A stretch of DNA of 64,000 bases from [Pantoea] beijingensis (GTDB taxonomy: Bacteria; Pseudomonadota; Gammaproteobacteria; Enterobacterales; Enterobacteriaceae), in the NCBI RefSeq assembly GCF_022647505.1, contig NZ_CP071409.1, positions 682,001 through 746,000 on the forward strand, written 5' to 3'. The first letter of the stretch is position 1. Every line of letters begins with the position of its first letter. This document shows, one piece after another, positions 46,184-54,950 of the stretch. Both the position numbers and the translations under genes were made by a program. Under the pieces are notes generated by a model. That model saw nothing but the letters and a program-made list of their open reading frames with translations. It had not been told where the DNA came from and did no database searches.

Positions 46184-46579
46184 ATGGCCAGTTTCAACAA
46201 AAGCCTTATTCCTTTATTCCAGTACATTAAGATATCACCGGAACAGCGTGACAGCGATGAGGCCTTTGAACTGGCGCTGCGTTCTGGATACTTTCTCCAC
46301 ATAATGGATTATCCCAAAGGGTCGGTCACTTTTAGCTGCATTTTGCCGCTGCAGGTGGAGGATGAAAAACTCAGCGCCACTCTGTGGGAAATACTGCAGT
46401 TAAATTTAATGAATGAGCAACATCCTGCGATTACGTTGGCGGCGAGTGCGACGAGCCGTGAGATTGTTATCTGGTCTCGTCTCTATCGGGAAGAGGTACA
46501 GCCTCAGTCCCTCATCTCGCTTTATGAGCGGGTGGTACATTACATTGAAATAGTGGGTAAACACCTTTCTTCACGTTGA
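46184..46579 (+). CDS. CesT-like (type III secretion chaperone-like) small protein
   Basis: Acidic-amphipathic protein of 131 residues from the ATG at 46184, with GGGGAAG about 8 nt upstream; the frame extends upstream through an ATG at 46166. Size and pattern fit the CesT/Tir-chaperone fold: N-terminal helix, strands (GYFLHIMDY, VTFSCILPL), a helix LWEILQLNL, strands AITLAAS and EIVIWSRLY, and a C-terminal helix SLISLYERVVHYIEIV. Such chaperones bind the N-terminus of one effector encoded next to them. The next gene, 39 nt on, encodes a candidate effector. An immunity role is the main alternative. No type III apparatus genes are visible. Confidence 0.6.
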   Translation: MASFNKSLIPLFQYIKISPEQRDSDEAFELALRSGYFLHIMDYPKGSVTFSCILPLQVEDEKLSATLWEILQLNLMNEQHPAITLAASATSREIVIWSRLYREEVQPQSLISLYERVVHYIEIVGKHLSSR

Positions 46580-46618
46580 GTGAATGTGACTGTTTATTTG
46601 TTAACAGGGGAATAGTCT

Positions 46619-47650
46619 ATGTTTTCCAGTATAGTCTCCACGTTTTACTCACCATCAACCTCCACCGCTCATAAAATACCTGATATCGATCCCGCCGATA
46701 TCAGTTTCAATGTACATCAACGCGTCAGAGCGGAGCAGCTGAATATTGGCGGTGAGTATCAAAATAGCGTGATGTATGTTACGCCCAAGACCATGGATAA
46801 AGCGCAGCTGGCAGCCCGGGTAATGGAAACTATTCAATCGGCGTATCTGCCGCATGGAGCAGGGAATCAGCTCGCTTCCGTTGTCGGAAGTAAAGGTGAG
46901 AGCTTTGCGAATACAGTTGTCATGCGTGATGAGGCAAGGCAGCTCAGAGGAAGACTTACCGGATTTGGTAGCAAGCCCCAATACGTTAACGCACATATTG
47001 CCGCAACCTATAAAGGCGGGCAGTGTGAAGAGATTGCCAGCCTGGTTTATGCCGAACTTGCTAAACGCGGATCGAAATTTCCTGTTTCCATAGCCACCTT
47101 TAACCCGACAGGTAAGTCTGAGGATAAGCATATTGTTGCCCTGCTGGGCGATCCCCTGGGGCGTGAGAAAGACAGTACCGTGGTGGTTGATGCCTGGCAG
47201 CATTTTCCTGTGGTGACGCTGCTGGATAAAACGCGTTTTCCGGTCACTCCCGACCCGGATATGGACAGCGTACATTTTCAGGTCGCGCCCGATCCGGATG
47301 CGGCAAAGGCGCTCGATACCGTCGTGCCATACGACCGAAGTTATATTAATAACTCGCTCAGGGAAGCTGATGCCTTCAGTGGATCTGACGATGACGAGAA
47401 ATATGGTTCTCTTGACGACAAAAATTTTGTTGCTCGTAATGTGTCACAATATAAAAACACCATGTGGAACGAACTCACGATTGCCGCGGATCCCAGCACC
47501 CGTTTTACTACCGATTCGTCCACACCTGCACATTCATGGGATTCGGTACGCGGGGATATTATGATGCAAAGGCTAAATAGCGTTGCCGAGTATGATAAAG
47601 CCTATAAAAAAGATAATGCTCTCTATACGCCAGCCAGGAAAATCATCTGA
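46619..47650 (+). CDS. Candidate effector with papain/transglutaminase-like Cys-His-Asp triad
   Basis: Protein of 343 residues that I do not recognise as a named family. Three well-spaced motifs form a plausible catalytic triad: Cys136 in YKGGQCEEIASLVY, His171 in EDKHIVALLGD and Asp191 in STVVVDAWQ. This layout is that of papain-like and transglutaminase-like folds, which include many secreted toxins and type III effectors. The first 30 residues are Ser/Thr-rich and lack a signal peptide (FSSIVSTFYSPSTSTAHKI), as in type III effectors. The C-terminal third is acidic and probably disordered at about 250-270. AGGGGAA precedes the ATG. It ends the T6SS region. Confidence 0.6.
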   Translation: MFSSIVSTFYSPSTSTAHKIPDIDPADISFNVHQRVRAEQLNIGGEYQNSVMYVTPKTMDKAQLAARVMETIQSAYLPHGAGNQLASVVGSKGESFANTVVMRDEARQLRGRLTGFGSKPQYVNAHIAATYKGGQCEEIASLVYAELAKRGSKFPVSIATFNPTGKSEDKHIVALLGDPLGREKDSTVVVDAWQHFPVVTLLDKTRFPVTPDPDMDSVHFQVAPDPDAAKALDTVVPYDRSYINNSLREADAFSGSDDDEKYGSLDDKNFVARNVSQYKNTMWNELTIAADPSTRFTTDSSTPAHSWDSVRGDIMMQRLNSVAEYDKAYKKDNALYTPARKII

Positions 47651-47697
47651 ACGGGCTGAAAACTCCCCCCGCCTGCCGGTGAAGATACCCATTCAGA

Positions 47698-47717
47698 GAG
47701 GCGCTTAAAGGCGCCTC
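47698..47717. terminator. Hairpin between convergent transcripts
   Basis: GAGGCGC pairs with GCGCCTC around TTAAAG, followed by GTTT. It lies between the stop of the candidate effector gene and the convergent DeoR gene stop and could end both transcripts. The T tail is weak. Confidence 0.5.
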
Positions 47718-47719
47718 GT

Positions 47720-48478
47720 TTACACCAGATGAAGCTGCAGCGGTAATGTCCGTAATTGCGGCGGCACGTCGCGTGGAATCGCCTGGTCGGTGATGATGTC
47801 CGTTAGCGTGCTCAGCGCATCGACGCAAAACAGCGACCAGGGGCCATACTTCGAGCTGTCCGCCAGCAAAACACGGCGTTTAGCGTTCGCGAGCAGGTCC
47901 TGTTTTAGCGCCGCTTTCTCTTCCGTTGGCGTAGTAATGCCTTTTTCCATGCTCCAGGAATTACAACTGACAAAGGCGATATCGGGATAAATGGCACGCA
48001 ACAAACGCCGCCCGTGGTCGCCAATACAGGATTGGCTGCTTTCATCAATGCGCCCGCCAATAATAGTGACTTCAATCTGTTTGAATTCGGAAAGAAAGAG
48101 CGCGATATGCAAATCAACGGTAATAACCCGCAAAGGCAGATGTGTCAGCTGCCGGGCCACTTCCAACATCGTGGTGCCTGCATCCAGTACGACTGCATCA
48201 CCGGGTTTGATTAAGGATACGGCGCAGCGCGCAATCTCGCGCTTTTCCTGCAGGTTACGATGCTGTTTCTCATTAGTGGTTGGCTGAACAGGAATAAAAC
48301 GATTCAACGCCACGCCACCATGACTGCGATTAATCACGCCTTGTTCATCAAGTTTGATTAAATCGCGGCGGATGGTGGCAGGGGAAGCATTCAGCGCATT
48401 AACCAGCTGTTCCACGGTTACCAGATTATGACTTTTCAGAAAATCCATAATCTGGTCGAGGCGATCTTGTCCCTTCAT
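47720..48478 (-). CDS. DeoR-family regulator of the D-threonate operon
   Basis: Regulator of 252 residues with an N-terminal DeoR helix-turn-helix ([21 protein letters not shown], then GVINRSHGG) and a C-terminal sugar-phosphate-binding domain ([33 protein letters not shown]). It resembles YgbI-type repressors of threonate genes. It is the last gene of kdgT-dtnK-pdxA2, 13 nt after pdxA2, and probably responds to a phosphorylated intermediate of the pathway. The 43-bp palindrome before kdgT is its likely operator. Confidence 0.85.
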   Translation of the reverse strand: MKGQDRLDQIMDFLKSHNLVTVEQLVNALNASPATIRRDLIKLDEQGVINRSHGGVALNRFIPVQPTTNEKQHRNLQEKREIARCAVSLIKPGDAVVLDAGTTMLEVARQLTHLPLRVITVDLHIALFLSEFKQIEVTIIGGRIDESSQSCIGDHGRRLLRAIYPDIAFVSCNSWSMEKGITTPTEEKAALKQDLLANAKRRVLLADSSKYGPWSLFCVDALSTLTDIITDQAIPRDVPPQLRTLPLQLHLV

Positions 48479-48491
48479 AGCGTCCGTTATA

Positions 48492-49472
48492 TCAAGCCAA
48501 TTGCAAGGCTAATTTAATTGAGATCTCCATGCTCTCAGACTTGGCTTTGCCTGTCCAGGCGATATCGAATGCTGTGCCGTGATCGGCAGAGGTGCGGATA
48601 AACGGTAAGCCAGCGGTGATGTTAACCCCGTCATAGAAACCTAACAGTTTGAGTGGAATGTGCCCCTGATCGTGGTACATGGCGACAACCATATCGTACT
48701 TGCCTTCGTAAGCCTGTAAAAAGACAGTATCCGGTGGGCAGGGGCCGTAAACATCAATACCTTTGCCTTTCATGGCGTCGATGGCGGGTCCCACCGTGGT
48801 CATTTCTTCATCACCAAATAATCCATGTTCCCCGGCATGCGGGTTAACTCCGGCCACCGCAATGCGTGGATGCGCAAAGCCGACACGCTTAAGAAAAGTA
48901 TCCGCCATACCGATCACGGTTTCGATACGATCGCGATTTAAGGTATCCAGGAACTTGCGCAGGGCAATGTGCGTGGTGACATGGATGACTTTCAGCTTGT
49001 CGGTATACAGCACCATCGCATAGTCGCGGCTGTGGGTCAGCTTCGCCAGCAGCTCGGTATGGCCAGGATAAATATGGCCTGCGGCGTGTAGCGCCTCTTT
49101 ATTCAGCGGCGCGGTCGCAATGGCCTGCACCTCCCCGGCCATCGCCAGCTCGCTGGCCCGTGCGATACAGCGGTAGGCCAGATCGCCAGCCTGCGGTTGT
49201 ACGATACCGGGCTGCAGTGCGGCAGGGTCGGCCAGTGGCACATCAATCACCTGAATCACGCCCGGCATAAAATTCGCTTCGGCGACGCTGTCAATTTTAT
49301 TGAGCGTAACTGCCGGTGTTACCCCCAACGCCTGGATCCGTTTAAGCGTTTGTAAACATCCCACCACCACAGCGTGAGCCCCGGCAAGTTCACCTGTTCC
49401 CAACGCCTTCAGAATAATTTCCGGACCAATACCGGCAGGATCGCCCATTGTGACTGCTATGGTTTTACTCAT
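48492..49472 (-). CDS. pdxA2: PdxA2, D-threonate 4-phosphate dehydrogenase
   Basis: Metal- and NAD-dependent dehydrogenase of 326 residues, PdxA family. It oxidises and decarboxylates 4-phospho-D-threonate to dihydroxyacetone phosphate in the D-threonate pathway. Family motifs are [12 protein letters not shown] at the N-terminus, [28 protein letters not shown] and [11 protein letters not shown]. The ATG at 49472 overlaps the dtnK end by 8 nt; a longer frame from 49535 is inside dtnK. Its place beside a DUF1537 kinase separates it from vitamin B6 PdxA. Confidence 0.92.
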   Translation of the reverse strand: MSKTIAVTMGDPAGIGPEIILKALGTGELAGAHAVVVGCLQTLKRIQALGVTPAVTLNKIDSVAEANFMPGVIQVIDVPLADPAALQPGIVQPQAGDLAYRCIARASELAMAGEVQAIATAPLNKEALHAAGHIYPGHTELLAKLTHSRDYAMVLYTDKLKVIHVTTHIALRKFLDTLNRDRIETVIGMADTFLKRVGFAHPRIAVAGVNPHAGEHGLFGDEEMTTVGPAIDAMKGKGIDVYGPCPPDTVFLQAYEGKYDMVVAMYHDQGHIPLKLLGFYDGVNITAGLPFIRTSADHGTAFDIAWTGKAKSESMEISIKLALQLA

Positions 49473-50739
49473 CACTGTACATTTCCTCAATAAAATAAAG
49501 TGCATCACGCAATGTGCTTTCATCACCGAAGCCACCGGCTTTGGTGATCACAGGTAAATCGTCGATATCGCTATTCACAAAGGTCCCACAGGGCACGCAG
49601 GGCGTCACTTCCTGCTCGATGCGATATCCTTGAGCGCCTAACGCGCGAGCGACGGCAATGGCGATATCTCCACCGGTCAGGAATAATCCGCCGATGCGCG
49701 ACTGGTTAATAATTTGTCGGGTTATTTCCCCCAGCCAGCGCCCAATGTTTTCGCCCAGGACCTGACGGGTGAAGTGGTAGCGCAGGCAGAGGTTATCTAT
49801 TTTTAATCGATCCTGATCGTTACGGCAGGTGCGTAAAACGCAGTGCTGTTCCTGCTGTAACAGCGCAACGGCACGTTGTACCAGCTCACTAATTATGGCG
49901 GGGTCGTCGTTTTGCAGCAGTTGTTCGACATCGATATCGACAATGCCCAAAGATTTATCGCCAGCGGCAAACTCAATCTGTCGACGCGTCGCTTCACTCA
50001 TTGAGCCTGCAACGACCAGCACCGGCAGGCGTTTTTGGCGTTCACGATAGAAACTGACGGACAGTGCATTGGCTAATCCTGCCGCCCCCACCAACATAAA
50101 CGGTTGATTTACAGCTTCCAGTGATTGCGCAATGAGCGCTAAATCACCGTCGCTTTCTGCATCCAGAACGGCAATGCAGACGGCCTCTTGCGCCAGGGCA
50201 TTCAGGCGGCTAGCCAGCATCGGACCGCGTATTTCATCCAGGCCCACTTCATAAACCGGCAATGTGCTTTGCAGATTGATTAATGTCTTGATACGGGAAG
50301 AGCAAATTGGCGTTTTCGGGTCGGTCGCAAATTCGGTTTCAGCCAGCGGTACCTGATTGACCCGACATTCTCCTTGTACCGTTGTGCGACCGGCTGCCGG
50401 GATAGCGGCGGCGACAATGGCGATACGTGCCTGGCTGGCGATGAGCAGTGCTTCCACTTCTGCGCTGACGTTACCGCGAAAGGTGGAATCGATTTTCTTA
50501 TAGATAACCGGCGTCCCATGTTGTGCGGCAGAATAATGCCGCAGCGCTGTTGTCACCTTTTCTTTGGCGGCAGTCGCAGACAGCGCCCGGCTTTCGGTAT
50601 TAATCACCAGCACGTCAGCACGGCCTGACAGTTTTGTGTTATCGCCCAGCACCACTTCGGTTCTGGCGCCTTTCTTGGCCAGCTGTACGCCAGTATCATT
50701 TGCGCCCGTGAAGTCATCGGCGATGACCAGCATTTTCAT
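49465..50739 (-). CDS. dtnK: DtnK, D-threonate kinase (DUF1537, four-carbon acid sugar kinase family)
   Basis: Kinase of 424 residues that phosphorylates D-threonate at O4. The N-terminal VIADDFTGANDTG and C-terminal LFLTGGDIAIAVARALGA plus KAGGFGDE mark the two DUF1537 domains. The gene order kdgT-dtnK-pdxA2 is the one characterised in Salmonella for D-threonate use, which is the basis for the substrate. Its ATG overlaps the kdgT stop (TAATG). Confidence 0.9.
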   Translation of the reverse strand: MKMLVIADDFTGANDTGVQLAKKGARTEVVLGDNTKLSGRADVLVINTESRALSATAAKEKVTTALRHYSAAQHGTPVIYKKIDSTFRGNVSAEVEALLIASQARIAIVAAAIPAAGRTTVQGECRVNQVPLAETEFATDPKTPICSSRIKTLINLQSTLPVYEVGLDEIRGPMLASRLNALAQEAVCIAVLDAESDGDLALIAQSLEAVNQPFMLVGAAGLANALSVSFYRERQKRLPVLVVAGSMSEATRRQIEFAAGDKSLGIVDIDVEQLLQNDDPAIISELVQRAVALLQQEQHCVLRTCRNDQDRLKIDNLCLRYHFTRQVLGENIGRWLGEITRQIINQSRIGGLFLTGGDIAIAVARALGAQGYRIEQEVTPCVPCGTFVNSDIDDLPVITKAGGFGDESTLRDALYFIEEMYSDE

Positions 50740-51692
50740 TACGAGTTCCCCGCTTTTGCTGCTGCTGCGGCGTTACGTTTTGCAACCCAGGCCGTTAAGA
50801 GTGGTGTTAGCAAGGCGGTGGTGATAACCGAGGTGGCAATCAATGGCGTTGCAGCGGCCGCAACCGTCGCAAATGAAGGATCGGCCTGCGCTATCGCCAG
50901 CGGCGTGGCAACGGAGTTGCCCGCGGTACTGGATGCGGCTGCCCCCGCCACCCCTGAACCGCCAACCAGTCTGTCGGCGCGAATATTAAAAAAACCACCG
51001 ACAAAGGTAGTGAATACCCCTAAGCAAATGCCGGCAAACCCGCCTTTCAGCAATAAATCCAGATTGATGCCGGTACCGAGAGAGAAAGCAAACAGCGGGA
51101 TAAATACCGGTGCCGCGCGGGTCAAAAAATCGCGCATCTGTGGATCCAGATTCCCCAGGATCATTCCCACCAGAATAGGCACAATCACCGCGACCAGCGC
51201 CATCAATGGAATATTGGCTAACCCGGCAGCCCCCAGCGCAATCATGGTAAAAAGGGGGCCATCTCCCAGCGAGAGGATCGAAATCGCGCCGACATCCTGC
51301 TCCGTACCATACTCACCCACCAATGCGGCATAGAGTCCGCCGTTCGCATTAGCAAATGCAGCAATCACCGCCAGGCTACTCAGGCCAAAAATCCCCGAGC
51401 TACCAAAAAAATGACTGATGGAAAAACCGAGAATTACCCCGATGAGGACTTTGGTCAGAGTAATGGTTGTGCCTTGAAGCAATGCACGGGGAGCGGCCCT
51501 GAAGCTAATCCCGGCGCCGGTGCACAGTAAAAAGGCGCCGATCAAAGGCAGTGCGCCGTGCTTAAATAATGCGCTGGTGAAGCCGCCAATCTCGAACGCC
51601 TGGGGCGCAAAGGTGTTAATGACCGCAGCCACAATCAAGGGAACCAACATCATTCCCCCGGGGACCCTTTCAATCGTTGCCTTAATTTTCAT
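50739..51692 (-). CDS. kdgT: KdgT-family acid-sugar permease
   Basis: Membrane transporter of 317 residues, 2-keto-3-deoxygluconate permease family, with about ten hydrophobic segments. GVAGAAASSTAGNSVATPLAIA is a recognisable family stretch. It begins the operon with dtnK and pdxA2 and is therefore most likely the importer of D-threonate rather than of 2-keto-3-deoxygluconate. AAGGT precedes the ATG. Confidence 0.88.
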   Translation of the reverse strand: MKIKATIERVPGGMMLVPLIVAAVINTFAPQAFEIGGFTSALFKHGALPLIGAFLLCTGAGISFRAAPRALLQGTTITLTKVLIGVILGFSISHFFGSSGIFGLSSLAVIAAFANANGGLYAALVGEYGTEQDVGAISILSLGDGPLFTMIALGAAGLANIPLMALVAVIVPILVGMILGNLDPQMRDFLTRAAPVFIPLFAFSLGTGINLDLLLKGGFAGICLGVFTTFVGGFFNIRADRLVGGSGVAGAAASSTAGNSVATPLAIAQADPSFATVAAAATPLIATSVITTALLTPLLTAWVAKRNAAAAAKAGNS

Positions 51693-51703
51693 TTTATACC
51701 TTC

Positions 51704-51746
51704 ATTTTGATTTAATTTAATCATAATGATTTTATTTAATCAAAAT
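51704..51746. promoter_or_regulatory. 43-bp near-perfect palindrome before kdgT
   Basis: The ends ATTTTGATT and AATCAAAAT and the centre AATCATAATGATT are symmetric, with only a few mismatched positions. It lies 11 nt upstream of the kdgT start codon, within the 5' leader. The repeated TGATT half-sites make it a good candidate for the operator of the DeoR-family repressor of this operon. Confidence 0.6.
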
Positions 51747-51892
51747 AAACTAAAACGAGACCAAGATCTTGATTTTGAGCAAAGAGAGTAAATTTAGCGC
51801 TGAGAAAGAGGGGAGAGGAGGCGGAGGGTTTCCCATATCGTTAAATCCAGGTCATTCTGTAAGCAGGTTCCCCAATGCAATGGAGTATGAAT

Positions 51893-52780
51893 ATGGCCCG
51901 CTTAACGGCGAAAGATTTTCCTGCTGAACTGCTTGAATACTTCGACTACTACGTCCACGGCAAAATAACCAAACGTGAATTCCTCGATCTGGCGGGGAAA
52001 TTTGTGGTTGGTGGGCTGTCGGCGGCGGCATTGGGGACGCTCATGACCCCAAACTACAGTTTTGCTCAACAGGTGGAGTTTACCGATCCGGATATTTTAC
52101 CTGAATACATCCATTATCCTTCGCCGCAGGGGAACGGCAGCGTAAAAGGTTATCTGGTGAAACCGGCCAAAATGACAGGCAGCGTGCCGGGAGTCGTGGT
52201 GGTACACGAAAACCGGGGGCTGAATCCCTATATTGAAGATGTTGCACGGCGGCTGGCAAAAGCGGGATTTATCGCACTCGCCCCGGATGGATTAAGCGCA
52301 GTCGGTGGATATCCCGGAAATGATGAGAAAGGGCGAGAGCTGCAGCTGCAGGTTGATCCGACGAAGTTGATGAATGACTTTTTTGCCGCTGTTGAATTCC
52401 TGATGCGGCATGATGAGGTCAACGGAAAAGTCGGATTAACGGGTTTCTGCTACGGAGGGGGCGTGGCGAATGCGGCGGCTGTGGCGTACCCGGAACTGGC
52501 TGCAGTGGTGCCATTTTACGGCAAACAACCGAAAACCACAGATGTTCCGCGCATAAAAGCACCGCTATTAATTCATTATGCCGGGCTGGATACGCGTATT
52601 AATGAAGGCTGGCCCGCTTATGAGGCCGCACTGAAAGCGAACGGCAAGGTCTACGAAGGCTATATCTATCCCGGCGTGCAGCATGGTTTCCATAACGATT
52701 CGACCCCGCGTTATGATAAAGCCGCTGCAGATTTAGCCTGGGAGCGGACCCTCGCCTGGTTCGGTAAGTATCTGGTATAG
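51893..52780 (+). CDS. yghX: YghX-like dienelactone hydrolase family protein
   Basis: Alpha/beta hydrolase of 295 residues from the ATG at 51893, which has GGAG seven bases upstream; ATGs at 51875 and 51887 are weaker. The dienelactone hydrolase triad is visible as Cys186 (GFCYGGG), Asp233 (AGLDTRI) and His264 (GVQHGFH). Near the N-terminus KREFLDLAGKFVVGGLSAAA resembles a degenerate (KR) Tat signal. E. coli yghX is interrupted in some strains, but this copy is complete. The substrate is unknown. The gene stands alone, divergent from kdgT. Confidence 0.85.
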   Translation: MARLTAKDFPAELLEYFDYYVHGKITKREFLDLAGKFVVGGLSAAALGTLMTPNYSFAQQVEFTDPDILPEYIHYPSPQGNGSVKGYLVKPAKMTGSVPGVVVVHENRGLNPYIEDVARRLAKAGFIALAPDGLSAVGGYPGNDEKGRELQLQVDPTKLMNDFFAAVEFLMRHDEVNGKVGLTGFCYGGGVANAAAVAYPELAAVVPFYGKQPKTTDVPRIKAPLLIHYAGLDTRINEGWPAYEAALKANGKVYEGYIYPGVQHGFHNDSTPRYDKAAADLAWERTLAWFGKYLV

Positions 52781-53047
52781 CGTCTGAACTCATTCCGAAC
52801 GGCAACGACCGCGACTGGCTATTTGTGCGTGTGGCTGTGTTACATCTTCTCTTAGTCCGGCGTTGCTGTGTGCAATGACTGGCAATCTTAACGAGAATCC
52901 TGGATATCGGTGGTCATTATGCCGTTGAGTTTTCATGAGGCATGCGCGAATTTTTATCGATTGCGACCCTATGCTACAGCTCCTAGTATCGCCTGATAAT
53001 GAGGCGCGGACCTGTGTCGTGCCATAAAACCACAAAGAGGATTGAAC

Positions 53048-53815
53048 ATGAGTAACTCCGGGCAAAAAATTGCGGCTGTCACGGGTGGGGCTATGGGCAT
53101 TGGTGCAGAGGTAGCACGAAGCCTGGCAACGCAAAATTACCATGTCGTTATTTGTGATATCAATAAAAACGAAGGGGAAAATTTCTCCAACCAACTGAAA
53201 AATGAGGGATTTGAGGCCAGCTTTTGCTATCTGGATGTCAGTGATGCTTCATCTATCCGCGACGGATTCCAATGGATAGACCAACAATTTGGTCGCTGCG
53301 ACGTGCTGGTTAACTCTGCCGGGATCGCCAAAACGATGCCTTTTCTTGAGTACGATCTGGATGTTTTTAACAGGACGATGAATATCAATGTGACGGGCAC
53401 GCTGCTTTGTTGTCAGCATGCCGCGCGTATCATGCAAAAGCATCAATTTGGCCGAATCATCAACATTGCTTCCGTTGCAGGGCTCAGGGCGGTAGGAAAG
53501 GGGCGTACGGCTTATGGGACGTCGAAAGGTGCCGTTATTGCACTGACCCGGCAAATGGCGGTCGAACTCTGTGAATATGGTATCACGGCGAATGCGGTTG
53601 CCCCCGGCCCTGTTGATACCCCGATGACGCAAGAATTGCACAGTGATGCATTCCGGACAGCATACAGTAATGCAATTCCATTGAAACGTTACGGTACAAC
53701 GTCAGAGATTGCCGGGGCGGTTGCCTACCTGGCCTCTGACGTTGCAGCCTATGTCAATGGTATCGTGCTCCCCGTTGACGGTGGATTTATGGCGTGGGGC
53801 GCTGGCGACATTTAA
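53048..53815 (+). CDS. Short-chain dehydrogenase/reductase
   Basis: SDR of 255 residues from the ATG at 53048, with AGAGGA six bases upstream. It has TGGAMGIG at 12-19, Asp37 after the second strand (NAD preference), NSAG at 89-92 and the catalytic Ser142, Tyr156, Lys160. Such enzymes oxidise sugar alcohols, sugars or 3-oxoacyl groups. It is just upstream of the convergent LysR gene, and its link to the RuBisCO-like operon is by proximity only. A 267-nt gap before it holds no visible gene. Confidence 0.88.
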   Translation: MSNSGQKIAAVTGGAMGIGAEVARSLATQNYHVVICDINKNEGENFSNQLKNEGFEASFCYLDVSDASSIRDGFQWIDQQFGRCDVLVNSAGIAKTMPFLEYDLDVFNRTMNINVTGTLLCCQHAARIMQKHQFGRIINIASVAGLRAVGKGRTAYGTSKGAVIALTRQMAVELCEYGITANAVAPGPVDTPMTQELHSDAFRTAYSNAIPLKRYGTTSEIAGAVAYLASDVAAYVNGIVLPVDGGFMAWGAGDI

Positions 53816-53855
53816 CGAGAGTCGTGGCTCAGGTGTGAGTGTGTGGATCAGCGTA

Positions 53856-54749
53856 TCAGCAATGGGAGCCATATTCGGCGGCCATTTCTTCTTTGATCCA
53901 CGTTACTAAGTTAGCGGTATCCGCGCGATTTTTTGCACTCGGGGATACCCAAAGCACCAGTTTTTCCGGGCCTTTCACAAAGCCAAAAGGGGCGACTAAG
54001 GCCCCGCTATCCAGCTCTGCCTGTACCAGCATACGCGGGACGCAGGCCATGCCAAGCCCAACTTTAGCCGCCTGAATCAATAAGTAGAAATGCTCAAAGA
54101 ACTCCGTATTACTGAGTTCGGGGCACTGCGTATGTGTTACCGAATACCAGTCATTCCACGCATGGCGCCGAGTTTTGCTCGCAAGCAGCCGTAAGCTATC
54201 CAAATCCCCCACCCCCGAAACACCATAAGACGTCACATAGTCCGGTGAACAAACGGCACCAATCCATTCATCCGCTAGCGGGATCGGGGTAATTCCTGGT
54301 GGTGCCGGGATCTTCCCGAGACGAATCGCGACGCTGACACCGTCCTGTGCGAAATCTATCGGACCATGTCCTGTCCGCAATCCAACCTCCATCGTCGGAA
54401 AGGTGCTATGCAGCTTTGCAAGTCTGGGGAGAAACCAGTGCATCATGATCGAAGAAGAACAGGATAACTCCAGGGCTCTGGGCCGTACCTCATCAACACT
54501 TTCCTGAATAAGACTAAAAGCACGGCTCAGGCCTGCTGCGAGTTTTGCTCCTTCAGGGGTTGGCTTCGTCCCCTGCGGACCCCGCGTAAGTAAAACGACG
54601 CCGAGCAGGTCTTCCAACGTTCGTATATGCCTGCTTATCGCGCCGTGGGTGACGAAGAGGGCCTCTGCGGCTTCGCCGAACGTACCTTTGCGTACGGTCA
54701 TTTCGAACGCCCTGAGAGCATTTAAAGAAGGCCTGATTGATCCTGACAT
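53856..54749 (-). CDS. LysR-family regulator (GcvA-like) of the RuBisCO-like operon
   Basis: Regulator of 297 residues. The N-terminal helix-turn-helix (GTFGEAAEALFVTHGAISRHI, then LEDLLGVVLLTR) and the effector domain resemble the GcvA/AmpR branch. It is divergent from the RuBisCO-like gene with a 201-nt shared promoter region holding a TGTGAG-N5-CTCACA palindrome. It therefore probably activates the 54951-59928 operon in response to an acid-sugar intermediate. Confidence 0.88.
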   Translation of the reverse strand: MSGSIRPSLNALRAFEMTVRKGTFGEAAEALFVTHGAISRHIRTLEDLLGVVLLTRGPQGTKPTPEGAKLAAGLSRAFSLIQESVDEVRPRALELSCSSSIMMHWFLPRLAKLHSTFPTMEVGLRTGHGPIDFAQDGVSVAIRLGKIPAPPGITPIPLADEWIGAVCSPDYVTSYGVSGVGDLDSLRLLASKTRRHAWNDWYSVTHTQCPELSNTEFFEHFYLLIQAAKVGLGMACVPRMLVQAELDSGALVAPFGFVKGPEKLVLWVSPSAKNRADTANLVTWIKEEMAAEYGSHC

Positions 54750-54818
54750 AGCGCTAAACCTTTTCTAAAGAGAAGTGAGTTTTATCACGTGAAAAGCGAG
54801 CAATTAGTCTTTTTCTAT

Positions 54819-54835
54819 TGTGAGTTTTTCTCACA
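54819..54835. promoter_or_regulatory. LysR-type palindrome TGTGAG-N5-CTCACA
   Basis: A perfect 6-bp inverted repeat around five T residues lies midway in the divergent promoter region between the LysR gene and the RuBisCO-like gene. Size and position match a LysR recognition site of T-N11-A type. Confidence 0.5.
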
Positions 54836-54950
54836 GGGTATGGAAATCATATCAATTCCCTGTCCTGGGGGCCAATGTATATTGAAGACATAACGCGACG
54901 TTCATCAGGCCGCAAAATCTTGCAAAATAATTTCGAAAAGAGACTCGTGA

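Noticed and set aside
48492..49535. Longer start for pdxA2 at 49535
   Set aside because: The extra 21 residues are encoded within dtnK in another frame and precede the conserved N-terminus; the ATG at 49472 is better placed.
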